Shown: positions 11,028 through 24,300 of the stretch, in pieces | Layout of the letters: the number at the start of each line of letters is the position of its first letter | How positions within the stretch are numbered: the stretch's first letter is position 1 | Source: Corylus avellana | Taxonomy: Eukaryota > Streptophyta > Magnoliopsida > Fagales > Betulaceae | Length of the DNA stretch: 64,000 nucleotides | Direction: 5' to 3' | Assembly: GCF_901000735.1 (NCBI RefSeq) | Contig: NC_081544.1 | Span: 23,365,900 to 23,429,899, forward strand | Program-made: the position numbers and the translations under genes | Notes under the pieces: generated by a model | What the model saw: the letters and a program-made list of their open reading frames with translations, nothing else | Databases searched by the model: none | What the model was told of the DNA's origin: nothing

Positions 11028-11859
11028 TCCAAAAAAGCCCATTTGAAGGTATCGATTGACTGGGCCGTAGTTCTCTAATTGCCAAGCCCAATCCTTGTCA
11101 CAGCACTCGGTTGAGTGGGCTATGGTTCTCTCTTCATCAAGGAAAGGGCTCTCGTTAAACAAATGTCCAAGCCCTCATTTCCTCCCTTATGAATTGTACT
11201 TTTAGGGTCCGTTTGGATTCGAAGTTTTAATTAAAATATAGGATTTAAAAATATAATTTTTTTTAAAAAATGTAAATAAGCGTTTAAAAAAATTGCAGTT
11301 TGACTTTTAAAATCGCAGTTTAATCTTTAAAATTATGTGTTTTCAACAAAAGCACTACATTGCATTAAGTTTTCATATCACACAATTTTTTTAAAACAAA
11401 ATCCCAAACGATCTATTTTTTTTTCGATTTAATTTAAAATTACACACGTACCTATAAAATTGCAATATCAAACGCTACGTGTTAGTCCATATCATGTGCG
11501 GCACCAAAATGAACTCAAATTACGCAAACTTTTACTCCAATGCATCATGCACGCCCTATTTAAAGCCTAAGGGTATGGGCTTTCTGTTCGTGAGACGGCG
11601 ATTGGGAGACTTTCTTGCTTTCAAATCTGACTTTGCTGCCTAAGCATTTTATGCCCATTTATTAGCTACTCTAGCTATCACTTGTCTATTTATTTGACTT
11701 ATTTATATCCTTCAAATATATATATAATTTCAAAAGAAGAAATCACATTTCCAAATGATTTTTCTTTAGCTAGAAATAGGATTCATTTATAAATAATATT
11801 TTTTTTAAAAAAAAAACTATCAAAATATTGACGATAAAGTGGAGTTAAGAACCTATTTT

Positions 11860-11990
11860 GAGGTCTCCAATGAGTAGTTCAATTGGCTGTGAATTATGCC
11901 TAATGAAGCGATAGTCATTAGTTCGGATTCTCCTTCCTCCTTCTCTTGTGTGGATATGTCAAAAAAATAAATAAATAAATAAAAACCTTT
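11860..11990 (+). mobile_element. tRNA-derived SINE-like element
   Basis: An A-box-like TAGTTCAATTGGC is followed about 50 bases later by a B-box-like TAGTTCGGATTCTCC, and the unit ends in an A-rich tail of repeated AAAT. This is the layout of a plant SINE. Confidence 0.5.
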
Positions 11991-11999
11991 TCGATTTGT

Positions 12000-12358
12000 T
12001 TTCTTTAAATATGTCTAAGTGAATAGTAGAATTATTATTTAATAATACTGTCAAAAAATAAAATAAGTGATATAATATATTAAATTCAGCTTAGTAAAAG
12101 GGAGCCAAATCCTAACTTCCAACAACCCACTTCACCATGTAGCTCAGCCACGTTAGCTTCCCACACGGCCACCCCCAACTGTAGAAGCTTCCGACTTAAA
12201 TATCCCCTTTCTTTTCAAACTCTTTACGCGTAGATCATTAAATACAATACAAAGGCGTAATTTTTATTGTGTTTTTTTAACTGGGTGTTCTTTCTCTGTC
12301 TGAGTCTCTGGCTGTGAGCGATTGTGTATTTGCCTCTGTGGCTGTGTCCGTTTGAGAG
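12000..12358. other. upstream region of the EGF-like gene
   Basis: It contains TAAATATCCCC at about 12196 (weak TATA-like) and a CT-rich leader ending at the ATG. Confidence 0.35.
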
Positions 12359-14746
12359 ATGGCTTGGAATAGTAGTGTCATTGCCTTTCTTGCACTTCTG
12401 CTTGTTCTGCAACCTCGGATTGCTCTAAGCGACCTTTTGTCCCCTCTGCTCTCTCCTGTCTTTGGTTTGTTGCCGACCTTGTACTCTTTCTTTCTCCTCA
12501 ATTTCTTTACCATTTCTCTTCGGCCTCTGGGTCATAATTAGGCTCAGTATTTTGTGTGTTTGGGATATCTACTCTGTGGGATTTTAACAACTGGGTTTTC
12601 GTAGATTTTCATATTTGTATTACTTTGGGTTAGGAATTTGATCATCCTGATGATTTTCATATAACTATGCTCTCTTTTTTTTCTTTTTTTCTTTTTGTGC
12701 TTTTCTGATGACCACAGATAATATATGCAAAGAAGTGGAATGTGGAAAAGGAACTTGCAAGGGGTCAAGTAATGGCACTTTCGGGTTTGAATGTGAATGT
12801 GAGACTGGGTGGAAGCAGACTCGCTCTGATGATGACGATCACTTAAAGTTTCTCCCTTGCGTGGTTCCCAATTGTAAGGGCTTTTCACTCTCTCCTCTCT
12901 TTCTCATGCAAATCTGAGTGGATTATGTGTATTTGAAAGTTTTGCTACAGTATCTTCTTTCAATAACTTGAGCACTATTTCCACTGCGAAGGAATTTGTT
13001 TATGAATTGCTTTGTCCTTGTGTTACAATCTAAAGACATAATTTTGTAGCAATGGCTTGTATCTTAGTAGTTTTGGTGGTGTTTGTTGATGGCATCAGAA
13101 TACTTTTTATGGTTCAATATGATTTAGGATAGTTGAAGAGGTCGTAAAAGTTGGATGAAATTGATTGTATTGGTAGATTTCTCCCACTAAATATTAGTGG
13201 ACAAGATTTCTTGCAAAGTGTTTATATAAGATGGTAATCCATGTCAATCACACCCTAATCTTCTCATAGATTCGTGTCATGCTGAGATGTCTCGAACTTA
13301 CTTGGAAGGGAAGAATTCGTAAAGATGTGATGTTGATGTTGGACCCAAGCCGAAGATTAATGCTAATTTTACATGGTTGTGTAATAGGCCAAGATTCTAA
13401 TATGAATATTTTGATATAGTTTAAGCATAGTTAAATGATTCCATTGATGATGCTGATAGTTTTTGGGTTTTTTTAGGTACCCTTGATACCTCCTGCACAA
13501 GTGCCCCCTCACCTGTCCAAGAGAAAGAAAGAAGAGCTAATGCATCAATCTTTGATGGTAATAACTTTATGCCTTTAACCTTGCGTGTTGTCATATTTTC
13601 TTTAAACTATTGTCATTACTTGATGCATTTTGTTGTTTTTCTTATAGCCTGCTACTGGGCCAACTGTGGAGGCGGCTTATGCAACAAGACATCAGGTTTC
13701 ACATACAGTTGTGATTGCACCGAGGGTTATTATAATCTTCTAAATGTTACTGCCTTCCCATGTTTCAAGCAATGTAAGAGCAGAGACCTATAAGTGGCTA
13801 AAGAAAATAGCAGTTATTATGGCAAAGGGATATGTTTGAGTGTTCATGGGATAAAATTAAGATTGCTAATAAATTATAAATAGTATGAACATGAGGGGAT
13901 TCCTGGCTGAGTTTTCCTGTTTGTATTTTAGGTGCGATTGGACTGGATTGTAAGAACCTTGGGATTACACTGTCAAACAAAACTACTGCTGTGACTCCAG
14001 CATTAGCTGACGATGGTAAGAACCAAGGTGAGGCTGGAAATTCAGACTCGCATATAAACTGTCTTTTTCTTTTTTCTGCTTTTCTCAAGACAAAGAGAAG
14101 TAAAATATATGGTAATGTCTTATCTGGAGATTTTTCTGCAATAAACCCCATCCAGCAAGTAACTGCAACCAATGTCTTTATCTAGCCTTAAGCCAAGTAG
14201 TCTGTAGCCATTGTTCCTTAGTGCAACAAGTTGCTGAGTATCCACATGTTGCGGGGTTGAGACGCATTAGTAGTGCATCTTATCTTTCCGCTCTATGAGT
14301 TTAAACTCTTGATCGTATGCTTTTTGTTCAAACAATCCATGAAGAACGCAGTTTCTTCTTCTTTTTCCACGTCCTTGCAACTAAGAGTACAATTAAGGTA
14401 AAAAGTGATGTAGAAGAAACTTATATTAATGAATGCCTGATTATAAAAGCAACCAATAGGGCTGTTCTCCTATTAGGATTTAAGCCCCTTAACCATTAAT
14501 GCCTAAATGACTTATTTGCTGATCTGAGTCTGTTTTTCTGGTTATAGAGCTTCAATATCTTTTCACTACATCACCATTTAATAACTGGCATACAAATTGA
14601 GCTACTTGAGTTCTTGAGATTGATCTTCCTCAGCTTGAACAATTGTTTGGCCTGTTTTCTCTTTTGCAGCAACTTCAATTCTACAGGGCAATTCTCATTG
14701 GTTGATAATCCTGATGATGTCCATGGCTATGGTTTTGTGGAAATAG
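12359..14746 (+). CDS. small secreted EGF-like protein, probably GPI-anchored, six exons
   Basis: Exons are 12359-12464, 12718-12873, 13477-13557, 13648-13773, 13932-14015 and 14670-14746. They total 630 bases and 209 residues. All introns are GT-AG and all are phase 1, the usual arrangement for shuffled extracellular modules. Residues 1-24 form a signal peptide ([18 protein letters not shown] then PRIALS). Two cysteine-rich EGF-like modules follow: one begins [14 protein letters not shown] and ends FECECETGW, the other begins [12 protein letters not shown] and ends [10 protein letters not shown]. Several N-glycosylation sequons are present (NGT, NAS, NKT, NVT). The C-terminus is a hydrophobic tail ([15 protein letters not shown]) after a small-residue stretch, which fits a GPI-attachment signal. 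Similar plant proteins are often labelled 'neurogenic locus notch-like', but homology to animal Notch is only in the EGF fold. The biological role is not known. Splice choices are supported by an open frame across all five junctions. Confidence 0.85.
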
Positions 14747-15324
14747 GATGAATTTTAAGTATATGCACAAGGCTCTGGCCCTGTACTATACTATTGTTTT
14801 TGATTTTCCATAGGAGGCCTGGTGCCTGCTCCCATTAGCCACTGCATTTCTCTGTATACTTTCATGTCTTATAAATAAATTACCACATGAACTCAGGGAG
14901 AGTAGTCCATTGAATAGCTATTACTAGGCACAGGATTTGAGAGAGAAGATTGTTTATGGACCACATTTCATGCTCTTGTCAGCCATTTTCCTTTGTTTGT
15001 TTAGCAGAACATTATTTGGTGATTTTCTTTAGCTTTATTTTTTATATATGTATATTTTGAAAGTGACACTAATAGTGATTTGTTATTTTAGATGTATTTG
15101 GTGTCATTTTCTTACATATTTCTTGTCCATTATTTTTCTAAATTTACAATTGAATCTGTGAAACCCACATAAATTTACTTATCTCATGTACCGAGATGGA
15201 TAAGAAATTGGCAAAAGATAGAAATTAAACATTTATTTTGTCTTTTTAACTTGTTTCATGATTGACAATATGATATTGAAATAAGATGAAAAAGGGTTTA
15301 GATTTGTAAACACATACCAAGAAG
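14747..15324. other. 3' flank of the EGF-like gene, no gene seen
   Basis: The early part is probably the 3' untranslated region. The rest is AT-rich, and I recognise nothing in it. Confidence 0.3.
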
Positions 15325-15460
15325 TAGGGGTGAAAAGTTGGTTGCAGTTAGTACAATTGAATAACTGCTTTCGCTAACCACCTTAGCGGTTATTTAATAA
15401 CTGTTGGTACCGCTAACCGCTTTTATATATAGAGGCAGGTAATACCAAAAAGGGGGTGAA
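15325..15460. mobile_element. hAT-like terminus next to a possible LTR end
   Basis: TAGGGGTGAAAAG resembles the end of hAT elements and is followed by inverted GCGGTTA/TAACCGC motifs. AAAGGGGGTGAATAAGTGT at about 15450 looks like a reversed Copia LTR end. Both calls are tentative. Confidence 0.3.
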
Positions 15461-15834
15461 TAAGTGTTTCAAGACAAATTTTGTCAATTAAAAATAAAAG
15501 AAAGCAATCTAAACAGTATTATTCAACATAAATCTAAACTACGTGCAATAAATAAACATATAATATGCAGAGATTTTTTGGCATTGGGATTTGTCAAAAC
15601 AAATGAAAAACCTAACATTTTAGAGAATTGGAATTCATTGGATCTCAAAATGATTTATCTTATAACTTTGTTCATTAAGTTGCCTCATTTCTGGATTCAG
15701 CCCAAATATGTTGCTGCGTTTATATTTTCTGGGCCGATTTGGCACCTTCATTCATATCTCTGGGCTGTTGGGAAGGTGAGCTGGAATTCACTGTGGGCCA
15801 TATAACAAAAGCTTTGAAGGGTCTTCTCATAATT

Positions 15835-16316
15835 TAGGGCTAGCAAAACGGGTCGGCAGGTTGACCCATTTACGACCCGTTATGACCAATGACTCGTTTA
15901 GCTAACAGGTTAGCCCCACCAAACCCAGGCATGACACGATAAGTTCACAGGTCACCCGACACGACCCGCTTAATCTGTTTTGCTTTTTTTTTTTTTTTTT
16001 TTTTAAATGAAAGTGATGAGTCGGGTCATAAACGGGCCAATTAACCCGTTTGTCAAAATAAACGAGTCATAATCAGGTCAATTGACCTGTTTATCAAAAT
16101 AAATTGGTCAATTTACCCGTTTATGACCTAAACCCGTTAAGGGTAAAAAAAAAAAAAATTTAATCATGTCTGGATGACTTGCGACATGACCCGTCAAGAG
16201 TAAAATAAATGGGTCGACTCGTTTATGACCCAAACGTTTAGGGTAAACTTAAACTCAATAATTTTGTATCGTATTTGTATCAGGTTGTCGGGTCGTGTCA
16301 AAATTGTCAGTTCTAC
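15835..16316. mobile_element. non-autonomous hAT-like element
   Basis: The left end reads TAGGGCTAGCAAAACGGGTC, and the right end reversed reads TAGAACTGACAATTTTGACA. The interior is packed with GACCCGTTTATGAC-type repeats in both orientations, common in such elements. No transposase and no clear target duplication are seen. Confidence 0.45.
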
Positions 16317-17394
16317 TTTTAATGGCCGAAAATGATATTTACTGTATTTTGTTTCAAAAATATTACTTGGACACAACTGATTTCTTTATATTTTTGTAAT
16401 TTAAATCTTTGAGACAAAAGGAATATATATCACTTATATTAATTGTGGCATTTATACTGAGGTTCCATTCATCTATCTTTCGTCCTTATTGATGATCCAA
16501 TTTAATGTTTCCGACTGTAAATGTCAGATCGTGTTCTTGTAAGAAAATTTTGTTTTGTTTTGTTTTGGTTGTTTTTTACTAGAAGAAAGAATAATTTGCA
16601 TACAAATGAGCAAACCAAAATTAACTATCCGGTAAAAGAATACACTCTTTCTTTCTTTTTTGTACACTCTTTCAAAGTAACAATCAATTTACAATTTCTT
16701 TCCAAATTAAAAAATACCTTAAAATTTCTCCAAACTACCAAAAATATATAATATCTCAAACAACAACCCTACCCTTAATAAAAAGAAGGGTATGTTTATG
16801 TAAATTGGATTTGAGAAATTTTTTTCAATTTAATTTATAAAAATGATACGTCTTTTAACATAATTTTTAAAATAATATGAGAGATGTACATGTTTTTTTA
16901 CTTCTTTTTTTTTTGAGTTTATCATTTTTATTAATAAAAAAAAAGCACATGATTTTACCCGCAAAATGACAAATAATATTTTTATAAACCGACTAAAAAG
17001 GCTATCCTTAAAAAAAAAAAAAAAAAAAAAAAAGTGGTGATAAATCGAGGGTCACAAGATCCACTTTTTTTTATATTAAATTTAAAGGTTTTTTTTTCTT
17101 ATTAAAAGATTTCTGAAGATATTTTTAATATTTTTGCAAGAAAAAATGAACACATTAAAATTATTTGATAGCTTGAGAGAACATAAATGTTATTTTTAAT
17201 TAAAAATAAAATAAATGGGGTGTTAGTATGAAAAGATATGTGTATTTTTTTTTTTTATATATAACATTTATATGTGAAAATCCTTTTCATTCTTAGTTGG
17301 TAAAGTTAATTTAATTACTAAAGTTATTTTCGATTTGGCGTCACGTGATGTGCAATAAATGACTCAACAAGAAATTCTCTCAATTACTCTCCAC

Positions 17395-17700
17395 TCCACA
17401 CACCCACCGTGCACTCGATCACTCTCTTATCAAAACCCCCCCCTCTTGAAAAGTCGTACATATTGCTAAGCCTAGCTGTCCCATCTAATTAAAAAAAAAA
17501 TATCCCACTCAAATGACGCGCAGCGCCTCCACCCCCCTCAACTCAAGTACGGCGCCTCTCTATCGGCGGCGTACGGCCCACCAGAATAGGCCGGAGCCCA
17601 TCACACAAAAATTCTTCGATTCCCGCGTCTGAATTATTGCAGCCCTTTACCTTCTTCTTGCCTCCTGCTTTCCCATTTCTCGAACTTCGTTTCCCTCAAA
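17395..17700. other. orphan GC- and CT-rich island
   Basis: The density of CG dinucleotides and CT-rich runs (for example GGCGCCTCTCTATCGGCGG) resembles a plant promoter or leader, yet no supportable coding exon follows. Confidence 0.35.
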
Positions 17701-18185
17701 AGCTTTCCTTTCTTGTTTCATATCTTGTCCCAAAATACCCTTCTTTACGCACTACCCCCCCTCTTCTTTTTCCTTTTTCTTTTTCTTTCACTTTTTTTAT
17801 TATTATTATTATTTTTTTTTTGAAGTGTCACTTTTAGTATTTAATGTCGCAGTAAATCTTGGAACACAGATCCATGGTCTTTGGAAATTGAAGCTACACA
17901 ATGGTTGATGGTGTGTCTCACCAAACACCAAGTTAATCATGCTGTACTCTTGTTTGTAATTTATAAAATTGGGTTTTGTTTTTAATTATTCTAAGCAAAA
18001 CAATTGTAAATTAGTTGGTGAGAGTTCTTAGGTGAGGCCCACGGTGCAGCTCTTATGTGTTAGTTAACATGATTAGCTTATTAATAGTGTTTGATGGGAT
18101 TAGGTTATTAATAGTGTTTAACATCATTGACATCATTGAATACCCCCACTCCTATCTTTTTTGCATGCTAATTCCTAAATTGCAT

Positions 18186-18214
18186 GGTGGGAGTGGGAGT
18201 GGGAGTGGGAGTGT
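18186..18214. repeat. (GGGAGT)n minisatellite
   Basis: About four perfect tandem copies of GGGAGT. Confidence 0.8.
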
Positions 18215-21200
18215 CACCCACTAAGTATTATTAAGGAACCTCGATCGTTTTACAAATTAATAAGGATAATCATGAGAGGGAAATACTTAATGCTTTATTC
18301 CTTATCTTTTTCCCCATTTCACTCCTTTGCCTTACATTCACAGGACACAAACCTAGAAGAGATAATGTCCCGTACTAGATTGTTTGAGAGTAAAAATCAA
18401 ACAATCAATTTAATTAAAGACAAGGTAGATGAAGGTATAAGACACAGAGAGAGAAAAAAGGATGGAATTATTTTGGCAGTTGATTTGTCATCTCAGTCAT
18501 TTTACATGAATAATATGAAGGCTAGGTGTTGACTAAATATCAGGTGGTGGTGGCTCCATATATGAATTAATGGTGATACTCAAAGATTCCAATGAAATTG
18601 AAGTTGAAATTAAGGATTGGGAAATGGTGTGATAGTGGATCAAGTGGGTGTTTGTTTCACCCGCTCTTCAAATAGGAAGACACCGTCTCATCCACATGTA
18701 CACAGATATCCTACAAACATATTGTATTTTTCTGTGAAGCAATTTCAGTGCCGGCCCATGCATTTTCATCCTATTTGGATTTCTCTCCTTTCTTTTCACC
18801 AACCTATTTAATCCTCTACTTGCTTGCTCAGAGATTTACTTCTGTCCCATTAATTCATCATGCCCACTTTGATTCTTTACCTATTCTCATAACTTTAATT
18901 AGCTTGTGTTAAACCATGCATAAAACAAGTTGTAACATGTTTGTGTAGGGCAGAACTAGAATTTTAGAAGGAAATAAAACTTTTAGGGGGTAAAAATTCA
19001 TTTTGGGAGTTCCTTTTCCTAAAAATACCTAAAGTTTAAAAGAAATTTTTGAAATTTTGTGTCATTTTTTAATTTTTAGAGGGACCCAAAACCCCTCTCC
19101 TTCCAAGGCTAGGGGTGATTCCGCCCCTATTTTTACTTTTGATCACGTGTGGAGATTTCAAGTAAGAAAATTTGCAAAAATTAAAGATAGACATGGGTGA
19201 CTTGTTGGAGGTATTGACGGCGAACACTCCGATACCTAAGTTAGTAGGATGTTTGAGAAAGAAACTAAAGAACAAGAGAATGAGAGAGAAAAGTATGCAT
19301 ACCTCAAAAATAAGATTTGTCACCGGTGTTACTTATAGGATTGTTGTTTTTATTGCAGGTGGGTTTGATACACTAAGTATCAAAAATTAAGGGTTCGATA
19401 TGAAATGTTGTATATCTACATAAATAAATTTCCTTCATGGAATGCTGCAACAAATCCTTTATTTTTAGAGATAATCCTCCTTTATAGGCCAAGTCTAAAT
19501 AGGCAAGGCCATTAATGATAGGATACTTCTTATTATGAGTTCTTTCCAATATTTTCATCAGTTGGGACCATCGGTCAATGAATTCATGGAGGCTGATCGA
19601 CGGGCAATTAATCTTCTAGGGATTGATTGACACATAGAAGACATCAGTCGATGAATCCCTTAGGGGGCTAACTAATCATCAAAGGATCAATAGAGGGCTA
19701 ATCTGTAAGTGGCACCATTTGGCAAGAGACCATTACTATTCATCCAAAAAAATTTAACTCGAAGCATTATTTTTTTAAAATCACATTAATCACTTTTTAT
19801 TATTATTTAAATAAAAAAATTAATAAAAAAAAAATTACTTTTTCATTCCAAACATTTTTACATTTTTTTTTTTTGGGTAAACCTTCCTACTCCTGTGGAT
19901 AACTGGTTTCAATGAATATGAGCAAGTCCTTAAGACCTCTAATTAATATATGGTATCAGCATCAAATATGCACCACTAGCTAGGCTAGGGTGTGTGACAA
20001 AAAGAGAATATTTAGGCTAGTTTTGTGGGTGTGGGACATAAATAAGGATAGGTTCCAAGTGCTAATAAGCCGAGGCCTGAGTGGTCAGTAGACAGCAGAT
20101 GAGGAGGATGTGACTTGTTTTTGTGAGGAGTGAAAATAGGTTGATAGGTTCTCCAGAGGTACACGTAGTACTGTCTATCTGAGTCTTAATGATGAAAATG
20201 AGATCCTCCTGTCCTACCAAACCATGCACCCACCCTTTAATCCCTTCTTTATCACTCTCAATCTCTCTGTCTCCTCTTATTCATTACTATAATAAGAATA
20301 GTTTAGACTGTTTAGTGCACCATTTGTGTGGCTTTAGCCTTTGGTTGATGCCTCCCAAATCCCAATCATGGAAACCATCATCTTGCTATAAAAAGAGGTG
20401 ACCCAAATACATGAATGAAACCTAGCATTTTTTGTGGAGGTGTACTCATCCAAGTGCCACGTAAGAGCAACAGGCCACCTCAGCCTAATTCAGTCTACAT
20501 TGCTATTGAAGGAGAGTAAATGTGCTTACCAAAGTACATCACAAATTAATGGGATGGATTGGAATCATATCTGAGGAAGGAGGGATTAAATAGCTTACCC
20601 ATAGAAAAGGAGAGGATTGAATAGGGGATTAAACCTCCCACCAACCCTCCATGGTCTTGGCTCTTGAGGTGATACATGAGCCACTTATAGTTGCTTCTGA
20701 GAATGCTATTTTTTTACTAACTATATGTATGGAGGAGAATGACATTGTATTAATGTCCCTACTATTTTTTAAGATGATGAAACCAACATGACAATATGCA
20801 CACGTCCGCATCCTTGCTTTCAATTAATCAACTTAACCCGTTTGTTACTTTCGGCAAAAACAAATGCCCATAAGATTTAGTTTTGCATATCGTATGAGAA
20901 ATTTGATCATCTTCAATTTATTTGAACTAGAAATGAGTCTGTTTCGACAATTTTGTCCTTATTTTTTAAGGAACTGGCTCTTCTCCAATCCTACCACCAA
21001 ATACTATTGCTACTATCTCGTTCCTAATTCCCTAACCTCCGCTGATAGAGGCTTTACCACACAAATGATCAATTGTTGTAATATTTGAGATCATCTTGAA
21101 ATACAAACCTTAATTAGGCCAAGGTTAGCCATGTTAATGCTTGAGCTTGGTTCACGAGTAATGCAAACACCACCACAATTAAGCGAGTTTCCGTCTCCAT

Positions 21201-21674
21201 TCTTAAATCTGATCACCGTCGCCAGTTTGATGGCAAAGTAAGGCACGCAACTCTAGCATACAAATGGATCTCTTAGGGAGGAGCTTTTCTGTCCGAGCGT
21301 AAATATTTTCTTTGCAAAGTGACACACCTTATAATATTTGAGTTTAAAGAAGAGATATTTTAAAAGAAATTATGTAAAAATGGGGTAAAGAAAGTCTGAA
21401 TATATAGATCATTGCGCTCCTTGGCTTCACATTATTTAAACATGTACTCTCCATATACGCATATGCTGATTTAGCTTACACGAAGCTCCATGAACTTCTT
21501 TTGAATCTGGACAGTTTTTTGTATTTTTATATACTTTAAATTGTTTGAAAACAGTACAACTGTTGGCATTTTGATGAACAAAAGTACAGACATTCTCCAC
21601 TGATTCAAGCAGTCCCACTATCCACAAAGCCTCATGTATTTGACCACTGCATCTTCTCCACTTGAAAGACCAAC

Positions 21675-21678
<4 letters not shown>

Positions 21679-21713
<35 letters not shown>
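21679..21713. repeat. (TA)n microsatellite
   Basis: An uninterrupted run of about 17 TA units. Confidence 0.95.
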
Positions 21714-21718
<5 letters not shown>

Positions 21719-22619
21719 ACTCAAGCTGAAGTTAATTATATCTAGAAAATAATAAAGCTTGTAGGGATAATATGTGAAATTGAAATAGCAAATTATTGGC
21801 GAAATGATCGTCTAAGACATTTCTATATATTTGTTAAATTATCAATTATCTTATAAGAAAAGAAGGATTTTATGTTGCTTTTATTGATGTAGAGGATATA
21901 TTTTATGTATTATTTGAAACTTGTTGTGGTGCGACAAAAACGTGAAAGTAATTTTGAGTATTTTGTGAGAATCTTGTGTTCTAGGTTGTTACATTCTCCG
22001 AGCATTCACATTCTCAAGAATATAATGCTTATGAATCTCGATTCCCAAGAATGTGATTATCCGCACGTTTGAAAAATTATTAAGAATTTGATAGGATTTT
22101 TAGGAATATGAGATTTTTATGTTTGGTTTACTACTTTTAGGCTTCTTATAGAAAATATTTATTGATTCCAAAATATCTTTATTTCTTTATCAAGCAGATC
22201 CATTTTTGCTTGTCATAACTTTTTAAGCTTATTAACGCAATTCTAAACAGACTCAGTTCGAACTCAAAATCTTAGTCATTGGCCATTTCAAAAACGTAAA
22301 CCAATAAAAAAATAATATATTTTATCATTTAATTAATATTCTTATAATATTAAAACATCGCAATTCACAACTTAAAGTCCGACCGTATTTGATCAATCCT
22401 TTAAATTTATTATTTCTTTTTGAATTATAATTCCACATCACTTGTAAATTTCCAATAAAAATACATCTCAATTTCATATAACTTTTAGTGGCATTTATTC
22501 GAGAAAAATCATCCATCCTTCCCTTTTCTTTTTTCTTTTTCAAAAATCATTAATGTAAAAGAAAGAGAAGATTAAAATTAAAAAAAAAAAAAAGAAAAAA
22601 GCCTGGTGTTTTAAAGCTT

Positions 22620-22985
22620 TTGGTCTGAGAAAAAGAGAGAGTTAATAAGAAACCGAAAGAGGGGGATGATGACGTAGCCAGGCACGCCTCCACGCGCACA
22701 TGAGCAGAGAACCAGAGGTCCTTGCCCTTGGGTTCCGAGACCGAGCAGCAAAAACCGATTCTATCCACTGAGAGATCTTTCTCTGGCTGGAGCTTTGTCA
22801 GGACACCCCTATCTTTGTCGGCCTAAAACATGGCCAACATCTGAAGCCTTTGAGGTAGAATCAGTTTAACACGCTCTGTATACTTGCTGCATCCGAGTCA
22901 CTGCCATCTTTTGTCTTACCTGGCGGCCATGTGGAGGCTGCTTCGTGGGCCACCCCACCTGACGTGGACATTTTCATGTTTGATT
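22620..22985. other. second orphan GC-rich island
   Basis: Markedly less AT-rich than its surroundings, with GATGACGTAGCC, CACGCGCACATG and CTGACGTGGAC motifs. No coding exon is recognised on either strand. Confidence 0.3.
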
Positions 22986-23399
22986 GGGAGATATGCTCCT
23001 GCTCCTTCTCTTATCCTCCAGTCCTACTCCTACATTTTTGTTTGGTCCAAGTGATTGAGATTAAATAATATTTAAATATTATTGCTATTTTTTTCTAAGC
23101 AAATAATTCAAAAGTTCAAAGTATAAACAAATACTCAATAGTCCATTCTTTTTCTTTTATATATATATATTAAAAAAAAAAAAAAATCTCTCAAAAAAAC
23201 TATAAAAAGTATCCCACAACAAGCTCTCTACTACTTCCCTTAGCATTGAAATTGCTACTGTGCTTCTTAATGCACTGGAAAGCACTTTAGCTTTCGTATA
23301 ACTTTTTTATTCATATTTTAACAAAAATATTTATCTCTCATCTCTCATCTTTTTACCTTTCATTGTGAATTATGTTAGAATTTTGTAAAAAATGTGAGT

Positions 23400-24300
23400 A
23401 TGGATAAGGAACTTGTTAAAGGCACGTTTGGTATGAAAAATTATTATTTTATTGCAAGGTTAGGACTTTCGGTGTGGAATATGCTTAATCTTAGAGTATG
23501 ATTTGTAGTGACGTTAAGTTAAGATGTCCGAAATTGAAGATGAGCATTCAAGGTAAGTAAATCCTTTTGTAATTATTGAACGTTTTTATTATAGCATATG
23601 TTTATCAAACTAATTATTCCTTAAACACATTTTTTTAACGAATGATTATGTTATGCGCTTAATGTTTCCAATAAATGTTTATGGCATTGAGACATATTTT
23701 ATTATTAAAGGAATTATGATAATTGAATATATATTATGGATCCTCATGTACGAATAGCGGGCATACGAGTATACATGCTTGGCCATATGGTCTAGAGATT
23801 TTTGTTTATTATTACTTGGCTTTTGATCCAATTGTTTTATAGGTGACCAGTACAACCATGCATGATTAAGTGATGGTCACATAGACGACATTCTTTGTGG
23901 TGTGGATCACCTTAGGTTAAATCTGGTAAGGTGACTAGGGATGACGGTATGTTTGCTTCATCGAGGCACCAATGTAGTACTACAGGTCCCTTAGGACAAA
24001 GCAAACCTTATCGAAAAAGGGCTAAGGGCTTGAATATGTCATATGCAAGAAAGTTATGGATTATGTAATAATTGTATATAAGATTCATACTAGCATGATT
24101 TTTGCATCAAAATAATATGTGAATTGTCCCTGGGAGGAGATCTATCTATAAAACAGGAAGGAGTAGTCAAAAGGTCGTCGGTCCGAAGTCTAGAGGCACT
24201 TCAATGCTCAAGTTAGTAAACCCTAGCCGAGAAAGAATAAAGCTAGTTAAGAAGGGATAAAAGAGTCTCCCTAGGCATGGTAGTGACGGATATATGGTTA
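23400..24300. mobile_element. possible Gypsy-type LTR remnant
   Basis: The string ATTCAAGGTAAGTAAATCC, the AT-rich downstream block and the later GGACAAAGCAAACC-containing stretch recall long terminal repeats of Tekay-like Gypsy elements. No coding domain or repeat pair is seen. Confidence 0.25.

Larger units (their letters stand above)
16317..23399. other. 7-kb gene-poor stretch
   Basis: No gene is supported. It holds AT-rich runs, microsatellites, LTR-like scraps (near 19560-19700 and 19950) and two orphan GC-rich islands described separately. Open frames of 60-90 codons show no domains. Confidence 0.4.

Noticed and set aside
11886..11935. A tRNA gene at the A- and B-box-like strings
   Set aside because: There is no cloverleaf or anticodon arm, and an A-rich tail follows, so a SINE is the better reading.
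17637..17837. 66-codon frame after the GC-rich island
   Set aside because: It is mostly phenylalanine and leucine from T-rich low-complexity DNA.
18272..18532. 86-codon frame
   Set aside because: No domain, no upstream signals, atypical composition; I cannot tell it from chance.
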